From contig JBBEBG010000028.1 of assembly GCA_040882465.1 (NCBI GenBank), forward strand, positions 1-64,000: a DNA stretch of 64,000 bases. Direction: 5' to 3'. Positions within the stretch are counted from its first letter, which is position 1. The number at the start of each line of letters is the position of its first letter. The notes under the pieces are model-generated. The model did no database searches. It was not told where the DNA came from and worked only from the letters and a program-made list of their open reading frames with translations. The position numbers and the translations under genes were made by a program. Of this stretch, positions 1 through 8,222 are shown piece after piece. The stretch is from Gemmatimonadota bacterium. GTDB lineage: Bacteria; Gemmatimonadota; Gemmatimonadetes; Longimicrobiales; Gaopeijiaceae.

Positions 1-2
1 CC

Positions 3-383
3 GCGCTCCCCACTCCGACAGTGGACGCGAACGGGATCACGATCGGGGGTGCCGGAGCGCCCGCGGCGATTCTCTTGACCGGCCCGGGATCCACCATGGT
101 GAACGTGGCGAGCACCGACTTCACGATCACGGTCGTGGATGCCCATGACAATCCGAGCCCGGTCGGGGAGCCCACGACCTTTACGCTCATGTCCTCATCG
201 GGCGTTACCGCGACGTTTACTCCCGCTTCGCCCGCTACCGTCCTGATGAACGAATCGACGGTTACCTTCACCTACGCCGACAGTGTCGAGGGGACCTACA
301 CGGTCACCGCCACTTGGGCAACGGGCGATACCCCCCTCGGTGCCGATACCCACGAAATCGAAGTTCAACCGGCCGGGGACTGA
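3..383 (+). CDS. C-terminal end of an Ig-like domain exported protein (partial)
   Basis: The reading frame is open from the left edge of the window, so only the last 126 codons are visible. The segment is rich in Thr, Val and Ser and alternates beta-strand-like stretches in the pattern of bacterial Ig-like (invasin or Big-type) repeats, ending in a short tail after the motif THEIEVQP. Such domains normally sit in surface or secreted proteins as spacers or adhesive modules. The Ig segments of the kinase gene starting at 2075 have a similar composition. The true start and upstream domains are outside the window, so no specific function can be given. Confidence 0.7.
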   Translation, partial: ALPTPTVDANGITIGGAGAPAAILLTGPGSTMVNVASTDFTITVVDAHDNPSPVGEPTTFTLMSSSGVTATFTPASPATVLMNESTVTFTYADSVEGTYTVTATWATGDTPLGADTHEIEVQPAGD

Positions 384-511
384 TCCTCGCCCGCGGGTGG
401 ACCTTCTGACCCCACTCCGAGGGTATTCCTCCCGAGAGGGTTGGCGGGACCGGCTCCGGGACTGCCCGCCGCCCCCGATCGGGACCCACGGACTGGAGAG
501 TCGGCGTCACC

Positions 512-2011
512 ATGACCGAAGAGGGAGTCTCCGGCTTCGGCCTGTTCGACGGGCTCTGTCCTGCCTTCCCCGCCACCGGGCTCGACTCTTTGTGGTGCGC
601 GGTTGCGCCCTGGGAGACCCCGATCTTCGGGGTCCTCTTCGTCGCAATTTTCGCCCTGGTCATCTTATTTCTCCGGCGGGGCCGAAACGACGCAGGAAAA
701 ACCCCCTTCCTGCTCCCCGCCCACCCGGAAGCCCAGGCTTCGCCTCGGCCCAGGGAGACCTTTCCAGACGATGAGTTTCCGGCGCTCGAGCTGGAATCCC
801 CCTACCCCGTGGCAACCACCACACCTTCCCTGGCGCCCTCCGCAGCTTCGCCGGCTCTCGCTCCCGAAGTCCCGAATGCCACGGGAGAGACGGGGATGGT
901 CCGTTACGACCAGCCGATGGACGGCACGCTCCAGCTCCTCCCGGGACGATTCGAGGTCCAAAGCGGCCCCGGGGCGGGAAGCGAGATCCGCTTCGTGCGT
1001 ATCCCCGGGGTCGAACAGGAAATCACCTTCGGGCGGTCTCGCGGCCCCCAGTACCGCCATGTGCAGCTCGAATCACCGACGGTGAGCCGCCAGCACGCGC
1101 GCCTTATCTTCAGGGGAGGTGGCTGGCTCCTCCGGAACGAATCGGGGACGAACCCCACGGTTCATAACGGGCGGTCTCTCGGCACGACCCAGGACGAGGT
1201 ACTTCTCCAGGACGGGGACAAGATCGAAATGGGCGAAATCCGCTTTCTTTTCCTCCAGGAGGAGAAGCGGGATCGCCTGGCGACCCGAAGCTCATGGTAT
1301 ACCGATCGAGGCCGAAGGGCCGTGAATCAGGACGCCGTCATGGTCCGCACCCTTCCCGATGGCAGGGAAATTGCGGCGGTGTGCGATGGGATGGGATCGC
1401 ACTCCGCGGGCGGGATCGCGAGCCATGTCGCCATGGACACGCTGGTGGCCTCCCTGGCGGGCGGTGCGAGTCTTGCCGACGCCGTTCGCGACGCGAATAT
1501 GGCCGTGCATGAGGCGGCCCAGGCTCCCGACAAGGAAGGGATGGGAACGACACTCGTGGCCGTTCTGCGACAAGGCGATACCTTTGAAATCGCCAATGTG
1601 GGAGACAGCCGCGCATTCCGCGTGGATGCCTCGGGAGCCCAACAAATCACCCGCGATCATTCTTTCGTGGCCGAGATGGTGGCCCAGGGGCGAATGTCTT
1701 ACGAAGAGGCGATCAAGTCACCGTGGAAGAATGCCGTGACGCGAAGCCTTGGGGCCGAGCCGGAAGTGAACGCGGACTTCTTCCCCGGGGAGGTGGGGCC
1801 GGAGCCGTTCCTCCTCATTCTTTGCTCCGACGGAATCCACGGCATCTTGGAGGCTGGGGAGATTGGACAGATCGCGCGGGCGACTCCTGACATTCGGGAC
1901 CTGGCAAGGGTCCTGGGGGAAAAAGCGCTGGTGAAGGGTGGCGAAGACAACGTGGCCGCCGCAGTCCTGCAGTTTGGGCCGGCTCTGCCGAATATGGGGG
2001 GAAGCGCGTGA
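512..2011 (+). CDS. Membrane-anchored FHA-PP2C protein phosphatase
   Basis: This 499-residue protein is predicted to remove phosphate from phospho-Ser/Thr proteins. A short N-terminal segment leads into one transmembrane helix at about residues 34-53, followed by a Pro/Ala-rich linker. An FHA phosphothreonine-binding domain lies at about 150-250, with GRS and SRQHARL motifs. A PP2C domain lies at about 265-490, with DRGRRAVNQD, CDGMG, GMGTTL, NVGDSR, LCSDG and GGEDN, so the metal-binding aspartates are present. The kinase gene starts 63 bases downstream on the same strand, a pairing typical of bacterial kinase/phosphatase partners. The FHA domain may dock the phosphorylated kinase. The ATG start is the only good candidate, with a weak GGAG about a dozen bases upstream. 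Confidence 0.9.
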   Translation: MTEEGVSGFGLFDGLCPAFPATGLDSLWCAVAPWETPIFGVLFVAIFALVILFLRRGRNDAGKTPFLLPAHPEAQASPRPRETFPDDEFPALELESPYPVATTTPSLAPSAASPALAPEVPNATGETGMVRYDQPMDGTLQLLPGRFEVQSGPGAGSEIRFVRIPGVEQEITFGRSRGPQYRHVQLESPTVSRQHARLIFRGGGWLLRNESGTNPTVHNGRSLGTTQDEVLLQDGDKIEMGEIRFLFLQEEKRDRLATRSSWYTDRGRRAVNQDAVMVRTLPDGREIAAVCDGMGSHSAGGIASHVAMDTLVASLAGGASLADAVRDANMAVHEAAQAPDKEGMGTTLVAVLRQGDTFEIANVGDSRAFRVDASGAQQITRDHSFVAEMVAQGRMSYEEAIKSPWKNAVTRSLGAEPEVNADFFPGEVGPEPFLLILCSDGIHGILEAGEIGQIARATPDIRDLARVLGEKALVKGGEDNVAAAVLQFGPALPNMGGSA

Positions 2012-2074
2012 CGGATCCCGATCTCGGACGTCGAGGGAGGAAGACCGCCGCGGCTTCGATTGACTGACCAGGCC

Positions 2075-4294
2075 ATGTCCGAGTCGAAGCCGAACGAGAT
2101 CCCCAATATTCCCGAGTTGGCCGCGGAGTACGACCTGATCCGCGAGCTCGGGAGGGGCGGAACCGCGGTCGTCTATCTCGCGCGCGAGCGCGACCTCGGG
2201 CGAGACGTGGCGATCAAGCTGATCCGCCCCGCCTACGTCCGAGACGAAGACGCCGTGGCCCGCCTCGTGCGCGAAGCGCGCACCGTGGGGAAGCTCCAGC
2301 ACCCGAGCATCGTGATGCTTCTCGGGACACGTCGCCTCGGAGACCGCGGGCTCGCCCTCATTCTCCAGTACGTCCCGGGCTCGACCCTCAAGGACCGGAT
2401 CCGCACTGCCGGGGCCCTCCCCTTCGACCAGGTGGAAAGGATCCTCAAGGATCTCGCGCAGGCCCTCGCTTACGCGCACACCCACCGGATCGTGCATCGG
2501 GACATCAAGCCCGAAAACGTCTATCTGGACGACTCGACCGGACTCGCCCGCCTGGCCGATTTTGGGCTCGCGCGGGGTTGGGACAGCGATTCTGGCCTGA
2601 CGATGCCCGGTACGGCAATCGGGACGCCGACCTACATGTCTCCCGAACAGATCGAGGGGAAGGACCTCGACGGCCGGAGCGACCTGTACAGCCTCGGGCT
2701 CGTGGGATTCGAGGCTCTCACGGGGCGACAGCCGTGGGCAGGAGAGAGCCTCTACACCATCATTTATAAGCAGAAGTACGAGGACCTCCCCCCGGTGAGG
2801 AAACTGCGCCCGGGCGTTCCGCGAAACCTGGCGGTCGCGATCGAGGGCGCGACGCGGAAAAAACCGGATGAGCGGTGGCGAAACGCACACGAGTTCCTGA
2901 GCGCACTCGAGGGTCGCATTTCATCGCCGCCCGCGAAGGCCGTGGCCTCCGCGCCGCCACCCACGGGCGAGGCCCTCCCGAGCGCGCAGTACGCCGAGGG
3001 ACCGACGCCGTCCCCTGTCCCCTCTAAAGTCCCGGCTACGGCAGGCGCGACGCCGCGGGGACGCAGCGCGGGACCGGCTTCCGCCCCGACCCCCGCGAAA
3101 CGAAGGCGCCGGGGGCTTCGCGTCGCCCTGGCCCTGGCCGCCACGACCGTGGCCGCCACCTTCTTCTCCGTGCGGGCCGCCCCCGAGGGAAGGGTCGCGC
3201 GCTTCGTCGGCGCTCTCACCTCCTTCGCCGACAATCTGGAGGTTTCCCCGGGCGCCACTTCGACGGACCCTGGCCGGATCACCGAAAACGGTGGCCCCGC
3301 TACCACGGAGGGCACGCTCGCCTCTCCGGGAACCCTCTCGGTGACCGACCCCTTGCCGCAGGGGGAGGACGCCGCTTTGGACCCCACGGCCGCCCTTGCT
3401 GCCCGCGTGCCGGATTCGATCCTCGTCCTCGGGGGAAATGAGCAGGTGGGCGTCGCCCGCGGGATCCTTCCCCTCCCCGTCGGCCTCCGCGTGGTGGACG
3501 ATGCGCGGCTCGGCGTGGGTGAGGTTCCGGTCGTTTTCGAAGTCGTCTCCGGTAGCGGGACGGTCGAGCCGGACCGCGGCGTGACCGGGGTGGACGGAAG
3601 CGTTTACGCGCGCTGGACGCTCGGCGACGCCGGCGTGCAGCAGACCGTCCGAGCGAGAACTGAAACCGCCGAGCCCCTCGAGATCGTATTCAGCGCCGAG
3701 GCGCTCCCTCCCACCGCCCAGAGGGTGGAGATCGTGCGGGGTGCCGACCAGGAGGGACGTGCCGGCGAGACGCTCCCCACGCCGATCGAGCTGCGGATTC
3801 TCGACGGGGCGGGGGGGGGGGGGGGGGGGGATTCTCGTTGGGGCGGGCGCGCCCCTGGTGGGCGCGCCCGTTCGATTCGTCGTCGAGTCGGGCGGGGGCA
3901 CCGTGAATCCGGCCCAAGTCGTATCGGACGCCGCGGGCCGGGCCGCCACGCGATGGACGCTCGGGCCCGCGCGCGGAATCCAGGAGGTGACGGCGGAGGT
4001 CGCCGGACGTCCCGCGGCCGGCTCGACGTTCCGCGCGACAGCCGTCCCCGCGACGCTGGCCGTGACGCCACTCGTCGTGGCGGGGGGAAGGCATTCTTGC
4101 TCCCTTCGTTCCGACGGGGTCATGGTCTGCTGGGGAGCGAACGACCAGGGGCAACTCGGCGACGGCTCCCGCAGCCCGCGCGCCCTTCCGAACCTCGAGG
4201 TACAGGGGGACCGCTTCGCCTTCGCCGCCGCCGGGATGGGACATGTCTGTGCCCTGACGCTGGACGGCCGGGCCCACTGCTGGGGAATGAATGA
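2075..4294 (+). CDS. Receptor-type Ser/Thr protein kinase, frame lost at a G20 tract
   Basis: Counting from ATG 2075, a Hanks-type kinase domain spans about residues 20-280. It has the glycine loop GRGGTA at 26-31, Lys48, HRD with Asp143, DFG at 162-164 and SPE near 190. A Pro-rich juxtamembrane segment precedes one transmembrane helix at about 348-370, then a bacterial Ig-like domain at about 446-540. A second Ig domain is interrupted by 20 consecutive G. As sequenced, translation then leaves the conserved frame and runs through Arg/Gly-rich sequence to a stop at 4292-4294. With 19 G (or 16 or 22) it would continue into the RCC1 repeats ending at 5114, giving about 1012 residues. A TTG at 2060 is an alternative start. 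The kinase is probably opposed by the upstream PP2C. Confidence 0.85.
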   Translation: MSESKPNEIPNIPELAAEYDLIRELGRGGTAVVYLARERDLGRDVAIKLIRPAYVRDEDAVARLVREARTVGKLQHPSIVMLLGTRRLGDRGLALILQYVPGSTLKDRIRTAGALPFDQVERILKDLAQALAYAHTHRIVHRDIKPENVYLDDSTGLARLADFGLARGWDSDSGLTMPGTAIGTPTYMSPEQIEGKDLDGRSDLYSLGLVGFEALTGRQPWAGESLYTIIYKQKYEDLPPVRKLRPGVPRNLAVAIEGATRKKPDERWRNAHEFLSALEGRISSPPAKAVASAPPPTGEALPSAQYAEGPTPSPVPSKVPATAGATPRGRSAGPASAPTPAKRRRRGLRVALALAATTVAATFFSVRAAPEGRVARFVGALTSFADNLEVSPGATSTDPGRITENGGPATTEGTLASPGTLSVTDPLPQGEDAALDPTAALAARVPDSILVLGGNEQVGVARGILPLPVGLRVVDDARLGVGEVPVVFEVVSGSGTVEPDRGVTGVDGSVYARWTLGDAGVQQTVRARTETAEPLEIVFSAEALPPTAQRVEIVRGADQEGRAGETLPTPIELRILDGAGGGGGGDSRWGGRAPGGRARSIRRRVGRGHRESGPSRIGRRGPGRHAMDARARARNPGGDGGGRRTSRGRLDVPRDSRPRDAGRDATRRGGGKAFLLPSFRRGHGLLGSERPGATRRRLPQPARPSEPRGTGGPLRLRRRRDGTCLCPDAGRPGPLLGNE

Positions 4295-5114
4295 CCAGGG
4301 GCAGCTCGGGACGACTTCCCCGTCGCAGATCAGCCTCCCCTCCCCGGTGACGGGCCCGGAACGCTTCGCCTCCCTCACCGCCGGCCTGGCGCACAGCTGC
4401 GGCCTGACCCCCGCCGGCCGAGCATTTTGTTGGGGCGGGAACTCGAGCGGTCAGCTCGGTGATGGCACCCGCACGGGAAGGACCTTTCCGGTGCCGGTCC
4501 CCTCGAGCGTCACTTTCCGCAAGATCTCCGCCGGCTGGAACCATACGTGCGCCATCGCGACCGACGGCGCGGCGTTCTGCTGGGGCGACAACGCGTCAGG
4601 ACAACTCGGGACCAGCGGGGGAACCGCCGAGAACCCGGCCCCGGTAACAGGCGGCCATCGCTTCGTGGAGCTGGCCGCGGGAAGTTTCCATACCTGCGGC
4701 CTCACGACCGACGACGCGATTTTATGCTGGGGCGGGAACGCCAACGGTCAGCTCGGCGACGGCTCGACGACGAGTCGTCCAACGCCTCGTCCCGTTTCGT
4801 CGGACGATCGCTTCATCGCCCTCACCGCGGGCGGCGTTCACACGTGCGCGCTGAACCAAAACGGCGCGGGGCGGTGTTGGGGCCGCAACCAGCACGGACA
4901 GCTCGGCGACGGCACGACCGGTGACCGAACTGTCCCCACCCCCGTCTCCGGAAACGACCGCTTCACGCAGATTCAGGCCCTGGGGTCGCACACGTGCGGG
5001 CGGACGCCAACCGGCGCGGTCCTCTGCTGGGGTTGGAATCTCGACGGTCAACTCGGGGACGCCTCGCGTGAAAACCGCCTCAATCCCACACCCATATCGA
5101 GCGCGCGCCCGTGA
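3741..5114 (+). CDS. Ig-like plus seven-repeat RCC1 ectodomain of the preceding kinase (frame-separated)
   Basis: The conserved reading starts right after the G tract at 3831. It finishes an Ig-like domain ([11 protein letters not shown], then TRWTLGP) that matches the strand order of the Ig domain before the tract. Seven RCC1-type repeats follow from about 4075 to 5105, each about 50 residues. They share the core H-(S/T/V)-C near the start and CWG-x-N-xx-GQLG near the end, enough for a seven-bladed propeller. Paired cysteines in every repeat suggest disulphides outside the cytoplasm. The frame upstream of 3831, including the nominal GTG at 3741, is not conserved sequence. This part is therefore best seen as the sensor half of the kinase rather than a separate gene. 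Its ligand is unknown. Confidence 0.75.
   Translation: MPTRRDVPARRSPRRSSCGFSTGRGGGGGGILVGAGAPLVGAPVRFVVESGGGTVNPAQVVSDAAGRAATRWTLGPARGIQEVTAEVAGRPAAGSTFRATAVPATLAVTPLVVAGGRHSCSLRSDGVMVCWGANDQGQLGDGSRSPRALPNLEVQGDRFAFAAAGMGHVCALTLDGRAHCWGMNDQGQLGTTSPSQISLPSPVTGPERFASLTAGLAHSCGLTPAGRAFCWGGNSSGQLGDGTRTGRTFPVPVPSSVTFRKISAGWNHTCAIATDGAAFCWGDNASGQLGTSGGTAENPAPVTGGHRFVELAAGSFHTCGLTTDDAILCWGGNANGQLGDGSTTSRPTPRPVSSDDRFIALTAGGVHTCALNQNGAGRCWGRNQHGQLGDGTTGDRTVPTPVSGNDRFTQIQALGSHTCGRTPTGAVLCWGWNLDGQLGDASRENRLNPTPISSARP
3811..3830 (+). repeat. Poly-G tract (20 G), candidate contingency locus
   Basis: Twenty uninterrupted G residues follow GACGGGGC and precede ATTCTCG. The tract lies inside a coding domain, at a loop of the second Ig-like module. 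The upstream kinase frame and the downstream RCC1 frame differ by exactly one base here. Deleting one G, or changing the length by any amount equal to -1 modulo 3, restores one reading frame. Tracts of this length are prone to polymerase slippage, and equally prone to sequencing error. Confidence 0.9.
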
Positions 5115-5196
5115 TCGTCGTCCGTCGGAGGCTTCCGGCGGAGCTTCGGCCCCAAATCCCTTTCCACGGCGCTTCCCCCGGGTGGAACGACGCCGG

Positions 5197-6378
5197 GTGA
5201 AGATTCTCGTCATCGCTCCTCAGCCTTTTTTCACGGACAGGGGCACTCCGATCGCGGTTCGAGCCGCCGTGGACACCCTCGGACGAGACGGGCACGAGAT
5301 TGATCTTCTGACCTTGTTCGAGGGGAGGGACCTGTCGATCCCGGGCGTGACAATCCATCGCACAAGCCAGCCACCCTTCGTCCGCCACGTTCCGGTCGGC
5401 CTGTCCTGGCAAAAGGCCCTGAGCGACCTCTGGCTCGCCGCTTCGGCGCGTCGGCTCATCGCGGCGGGTCGTTATGACGTGATCCACGGGGTCGAGGAAG
5501 GGGCCATCCTGGCATGCGCCCTTTCGGCCTGGTCCGGCGTTCCCTTCGTGTATGACATGGACTCGGTGATGAGTGCCCAGATCATGGACAAGAGCAGGCT
5601 GCTCTGGCCCTTGGCTCGGATCATGATCCTCCTCGAGAAGGTCACGATTCGGCGTTCAGCAGGCGTCCTGGCGGTTTGTCCCGCACTCGCGGAGGTCGCG
5701 CGGAAACATCAGGATGACGAGCGCGTCTTTCTCCTCCCCGACACGCCCTTGCACGAGGACATGGCCGCCGCGAAACCCGCGGAAGAGGTGCGCGCGATCG
5801 GAGGGACGCGAATCCTCTACGTGGGGAATCTCGAGAAGTATCAGGGGGTGGACCTCCTCCTCGATGCCTTTGTCCGGCTCGCGAAGCGGGACGCCAACGC
5901 ACACCTCGTGATCGTGGGCGGATCGGAGGCGCACATTGCCGAATACGCACGCAGTTTCGCGGAACGCGACGGAGGAGAACGAATCCACTTCCTCGGACCC
6001 CGGCCCCTCGAACAACTCCCCTCCGTCCTCGCGGCCGCAGACATCCTCGTCTCCCCCCGGCTTCAGGGAATCAACACTCCCTTGAAGATTGACAGCTATC
6101 TCGCATCGGGTCGTCCCGTCGTGGCCACCCGGCTCGTGCCTCACACGCAGGTCCTCGATGAAGACGTTGCTCTTCTGGTGGATGTGGACCCCGACTCGAT
6201 GGCCGACGGACTCGGTCGGCTCCGCGCTGACCCCGAGCTGCGCTGTACGCTCGGAGCCGCCGGACAGAAATTCGTGCAGGCGTTCTTCGGGAGGGACCGC
6301 TTCGAAGACCGACTCCGATTCTTTTACAGCAGGCTCGAGGAACAACTCAAGCGTCCGAGCGGTGACCGGCACCGATAA
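5197..6378 (+). CDS. GT4-type glycosyltransferase
   Basis: The 393-residue protein has the two-Rossmann layout of GT-B glycosyltransferases. The N-terminal half opens with KILVIAPQPFFTDRGTP, typical of family GT4 enzymes that bind the acceptor there. The C-terminal half contains ILYVGNLEKYQGVDLLL and SPRLQGINTPLKIDSYLASGRP, the region holding the nucleotide-sugar contacts and the E/D-containing loop. It probably transfers a sugar onto a lipid or polysaccharide at the cytoplasmic face. The frame stays open further upstream, but GTG 5197 places the first beta strand correctly and has GGTGG about ten bases ahead. It overlaps the next gene by 17 bases, so the three genes to 8182 probably form one operon. 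Confidence 0.85.
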   Translation: MKILVIAPQPFFTDRGTPIAVRAAVDTLGRDGHEIDLLTLFEGRDLSIPGVTIHRTSQPPFVRHVPVGLSWQKALSDLWLAASARRLIAAGRYDVIHGVEEGAILACALSAWSGVPFVYDMDSVMSAQIMDKSRLLWPLARIMILLEKVTIRRSAGVLAVCPALAEVARKHQDDERVFLLPDTPLHEDMAAAKPAEEVRAIGGTRILYVGNLEKYQGVDLLLDAFVRLAKRDANAHLVIVGGSEAHIAEYARSFAERDGGERIHFLGPRPLEQLPSVLAAADILVSPRLQGINTPLKIDSYLASGRPVVATRLVPHTQVLDEDVALLVDVDPDSMADGLGRLRADPELRCTLGAAGQKFVQAFFGRDRFEDRLRFFYSRLEEQLKRPSGDRHR

Positions 6379-7066
6379 TAGCGGGGAACGCGATGCGCCC
6401 GCGCGCATCGCGCGCGAATTCGACGGCAAGGCCGCGCGATACGAATCGCACCGCCTCGCCCCCTGGTATCGCGTGCAGAACGAACTCGTGCTCGATCGCC
6501 TCCCGCCGATTCGCGGCACCCTCCTGGACATCGGGTGCGGGACCGGCTGGCTCCTCCGGCGCGCTCTCGAACGGAACCCCGAGGCGTTCGGGGTCGGCCT
6601 CGATCTCTCCGAGGAGATGGTACGGGTCGGGCGAGGGAAAGCCGAATCGGAGGGAATCGCCCGCGCGAGTTTCGTGGTTGGAAGCTGGGAAGACGAAGGA
6701 GCACGCCTTCGTGCCCTCCGAGCCCTTCCCTTGCCGCCGACGGTCGCGACCTGCGTCAGCGCTTTCCACTACTTTGAGGATCCCGCGGCGGCGGTACGCC
6801 ATGTCCGCGAAGCTCTCGACCCCGGAGGGACCCTTTTCCTCGTGGACCGAGCAATGGATGCTTCGGTTGGAACGATCGCCTGGGATCTGTTGCATAGGTT
6901 CATCGTACGCGACCAGGTACGGTTTTATCGGACCGAAGAGCTCGTCTCCATGCTGAGCGACGCCGGCTTCGAGGAGGTCCGACTACTGACCCGGGTCAGG
7001 AGGCTGTTTTGGAAGGGGAAGCTCCATACCTCTCTGGCCTTTATTTCAGCCAGAGTTCCTCACTAA
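6362..7066 (+). CDS. Class I SAM-dependent methyltransferase
   Basis: This 234-residue protein has the class I methyltransferase fold. Motif I reads LLDIGCGTGWLL at about residues 59-70, an acidic loop GVGLDLSEEMV follows, and a post-motif region contains CVSAFHYFEDP and LDPGGTLFLVDRA. This matches the UbiE/type-11 group of small-molecule methyltransferases. The start GTG 6362 lies inside the end of the glycosyltransferase gene, which suggests translational coupling. Its substrate is unknown. The neighbours (a sugar transferase and an NAD-dependent epimerase) point to a glycan or glycolipid intermediate, but that is inference from context only. Confidence 0.85.
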   Translation: MTGTDNSGERDAPARIAREFDGKAARYESHRLAPWYRVQNELVLDRLPPIRGTLLDIGCGTGWLLRRALERNPEAFGVGLDLSEEMVRVGRGKAESEGIARASFVVGSWEDEGARLRALRALPLPPTVATCVSAFHYFEDPAAAVRHVREALDPGGTLFLVDRAMDASVGTIAWDLLHRFIVRDQVRFYRTEELVSMLSDAGFEEVRLLTRVRRLFWKGKLHTSLAFISARVPH

Positions 7067-7081
7067 TAACATCATAGTGAG
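7032..7081 (+). repeat. Two adjacent inverted repeats at a gene boundary
   Basis: CTCTGGC (7032-7038) pairs with GCCAGAG (7049-7055) across a 10-base loop. CTCACTA (7059-7065) pairs with TAGTGAG (7075-7081) across 9 bases. Both are perfect 7-bp stems. The second covers the stop codon of the methyltransferase gene, in a short AT-rich patch just before the epimerase gene. There is no T run, so this is not a standard intrinsic terminator. A processing site or an operator are both possible. Confidence 0.5.
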
Positions 7082-7096
7082 CCTCATAACTGATTG

Positions 7097-8182
7097 ATGA
7101 AACAAACGTTCGAAGTGTCGGACCCGGCAGTGGAAGTGCGCGGTGAAACGCGCCCCCTGCGTGACTGGGTAACGGAGCTGGCTGGACGAAGGTACCTCGT
7201 GACCGGCGCCGCGGGATTCATCGGAGGCCACCTCTTCCGGCGCCTTTCCGACCTGGGTCTCGACGTGACGGGGACCGTTCTCTATCCCGGGGAGGCGGAG
7301 ATCCTGCGCGGACGCGGATACCGGGCCGAGGTTCTCGATCTGGCGTCGAGTGGGCCCTGGGATGATCTCCTCGAAGGCGTGGATGTCGTCTTTAACATCG
7401 CCGCTCGCTTCCAGGAGACGGAGGACACCGAGGAGGGATACGACCTCGTCAACCACCGGAGCGCGTTGCGGCTGGCCGAGACGGCGGCGGCGATGGGAGT
7501 GTCCCGCTTCGTCCATTGCAGCACGATCGGCGTGCATGGCGACGTGAAGGAGATCCCCGCGACCGAGGAGACGCCCTTCAACCCGATGGATCTGTATCAC
7601 CGGACGAAGCTCGACGGAGAGCTCGCCATCCTCGAGATGGCCCGGAAGATCGCTCCCGGTGGGATGACGGTCACGGTAAACCGCCCCGCCATGGTTTATG
7701 GACCGACGGACCGGCGGATGCTGAAGTTATTCCGGATGATCTTGAGCGGCCGATTCGTGATGATCGGGCCGGGCGAGGTCCTGGCCCACCTCGGGCACAT
7801 CGAGGACCAAACGGAGTCGTTTCTCCTCTGCGCGATCGCGCCCCGCGAGCGGGTCCACGGGGAGGCCTTCAACATCGCCTCGGCCGAGCCGATCACCCTG
7901 AACGTTCTCGCGCAACTCATCGCGAATCAGGGAGGGGTCGCGCTCCGTCGCCTGCGCGTCCCGGTGGCGCCGGTCTGGCTGGCGGCCTGGGTCTGCGAAA
8001 TGGCCTGCCGCCCCTTCGGCATCCAACCGCCGCTCTTCCGGCGGCGGGTGGGGTTCTTCACCCACAACCGTGCCTTCGACCTCGGAAAGGCGGAGCGGCT
8101 CCTCGACTACCGCTCCCGTTGGGGCAACGAGGAGGGGATCCGGAACACGATCGAGTGGTACCGGCGCGTCGGATGGATTTGA
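7097..8182 (+). CDS. NAD-dependent epimerase/dehydratase (extended SDR)
   Basis: The 361-residue protein is an extended short-chain dehydrogenase/reductase. The dinucleotide-binding motif GAAGFIGG lies at about residues 37-44. The catalytic YHRTK (Tyr-xxx-Lys) lies at about 168-172 after a CST strand, and RPAMVYGP is typical of the sugar-nucleotide epimerase and 3-beta-hydroxysteroid dehydrogenase-like groups. About 30 residues precede the Rossmann fold. ATG 7097 directly follows an in-frame TTG, and no clear ribosome site separates the two. As the last gene of the cluster with a glycosyltransferase and a methyltransferase, it probably modifies a sugar nucleotide or a lipid-linked intermediate. 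The exact substrate cannot be read from sequence. Confidence 0.85.
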   Translation: MKQTFEVSDPAVEVRGETRPLRDWVTELAGRRYLVTGAAGFIGGHLFRRLSDLGLDVTGTVLYPGEAEILRGRGYRAEVLDLASSGPWDDLLEGVDVVFNIAARFQETEDTEEGYDLVNHRSALRLAETAAAMGVSRFVHCSTIGVHGDVKEIPATEETPFNPMDLYHRTKLDGELAILEMARKIAPGGMTVTVNRPAMVYGPTDRRMLKLFRMILSGRFVMIGPGEVLAHLGHIEDQTESFLLCAIAPRERVHGEAFNIASAEPITLNVLAQLIANQGGVALRRLRVPVAPVWLAAWVCEMACRPFGIQPPLFRRRVGFFTHNRAFDLGKAERLLDYRSRWGNEEGIRNTIEWYRRVGWI

Positions 8183-8222
8183 ACGCGGCCCACCCGGGGT
8201 GCTCCGCGCCGGGTCCGACTTC

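Noticed and set aside
2921-4378. Minus-strand frame across the kinase and poly-G tract
   Set aside because: It crosses the tract as poly-Pro and shows no conserved features. The plus strand carries the kinase, Ig and RCC1 motifs.
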